Assembly: GCA_900550745.1 (NCBI GenBank)
Contig: URTO01000177.1
Location: forward strand, 1 to 5,071
Reading direction: 5' to 3'
DNA from: an uncultured Desulfovibrio sp.
GTDB taxonomy: Bacteria > Desulfobacterota > Desulfovibrionia > Desulfovibrionales > Desulfovibrionaceae
DNA: 5,071 nt
The notes beneath the pieces were generated by a model that did not search any database, was not told the origin of the DNA, and was given only the letters and a program-made list of their open reading frames with translations. Shown one piece after another: positions 5,043 through 5,071 of the stretch. A program made the position numbers and the translations under genes. How positions within the stretch are numbered: the first letter of the stretch is position 1; each line of letters starts with the position of its first letter.

Positions 5043-5071
5043 AGCTTCAAGGAAAAAAGCATCAACCATTT

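Larger units (their letters stand above)
4539..5071. other. 533-base region after bioF without a supported gene
   Basis: No frame on either strand gives a convincing protein. The longest + frame (4663-4968, 101 codons) lacks a ribosome site and any recognisable motif, and the minus frame covering 4392-4829 runs antisense into bioF. The sequence is visibly richer in T-runs (4722-4727, 4893-4899, 4912-4918, 4992-4995, 5022-5026) than the operon. It holds several short hairpins, two weak terminator candidates and an imperfect direct repeat, listed separately. I see no tRNA, CRISPR repeat or insertion-sequence end. A ribosome-site-like AAGGA at 5049-5053 near the right edge could belong to a gene starting beyond the window. 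Confidence 0.6.

Overview
The window carries one compact six-gene operon on the + strand (187-4538). It is flanked by a 186-base upstream region with a good promoter candidate and by a 533-base AT-richer stretch with no convincing gene. The coding part is GC-rich and packed head to tail: four of the five junctions overlap (4, 8, 8 and 49 bases) and the fifth is an 8-base gap. The organism looks like a GC-rich Gram-negative bacterium. From memory, fatty-acid-type genes (ACP, ketosynthase, reductase, dehydratase) beside bioF are known from the biotin loci of Desulfovibrio-type sulfate reducers. Desulfovibrionaceae (Desulfovibrio, Bilophila and relatives) is therefore the best guess, but no taxonomic marker lies in the window.

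Gene order: (1) FabZ-type hotdog dehydratase with His and Glu present, 187-555; (2) divergent FabG-like short-chain reductase, 552-1280; (3) oversized 128-residue acyl carrier protein, 1289-1675; (4) FabF-type ketosynthase with an intact Cys-His-His triad, 1668-2879; (5) a second, degenerate hotdog-like protein, 2872-3414; (6) a PLP-dependent alpha-oxoamine synthase of the BioF (8-amino-7-oxononanoate synthase) type, 3366-4538.

The simplest reading is a dedicated small fatty-acid synthase. The ketosynthase, reductase and dehydratase(s) would build an acyl chain on a private ACP, and the BioF-type enzyme would condense that chain with an amino acid, presumably L-alanine. If the product is 8-amino-7-oxononanoate, the operon encodes a pimeloyl-ACP supply route. 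It lacks the BioC/BioH methyl-ester pair, BioI, BioW and a KAS III-type BioZ. No enoyl reductase, thioesterase, bioA, bioD or bioB lies in the window, so those steps must come from elsewhere or do not apply. Several members deviate from their textbook families: the reductase lacks NNAG and the catalytic Asn, the ACP carries a long insertion, and the second hotdog lacks the catalytic His. This suggests a co-evolved, substrate-dedicated complex.

The 3' region (4539-5071) holds several small hairpins, two weak terminator candidates and an imperfect direct repeat, but no supported gene.
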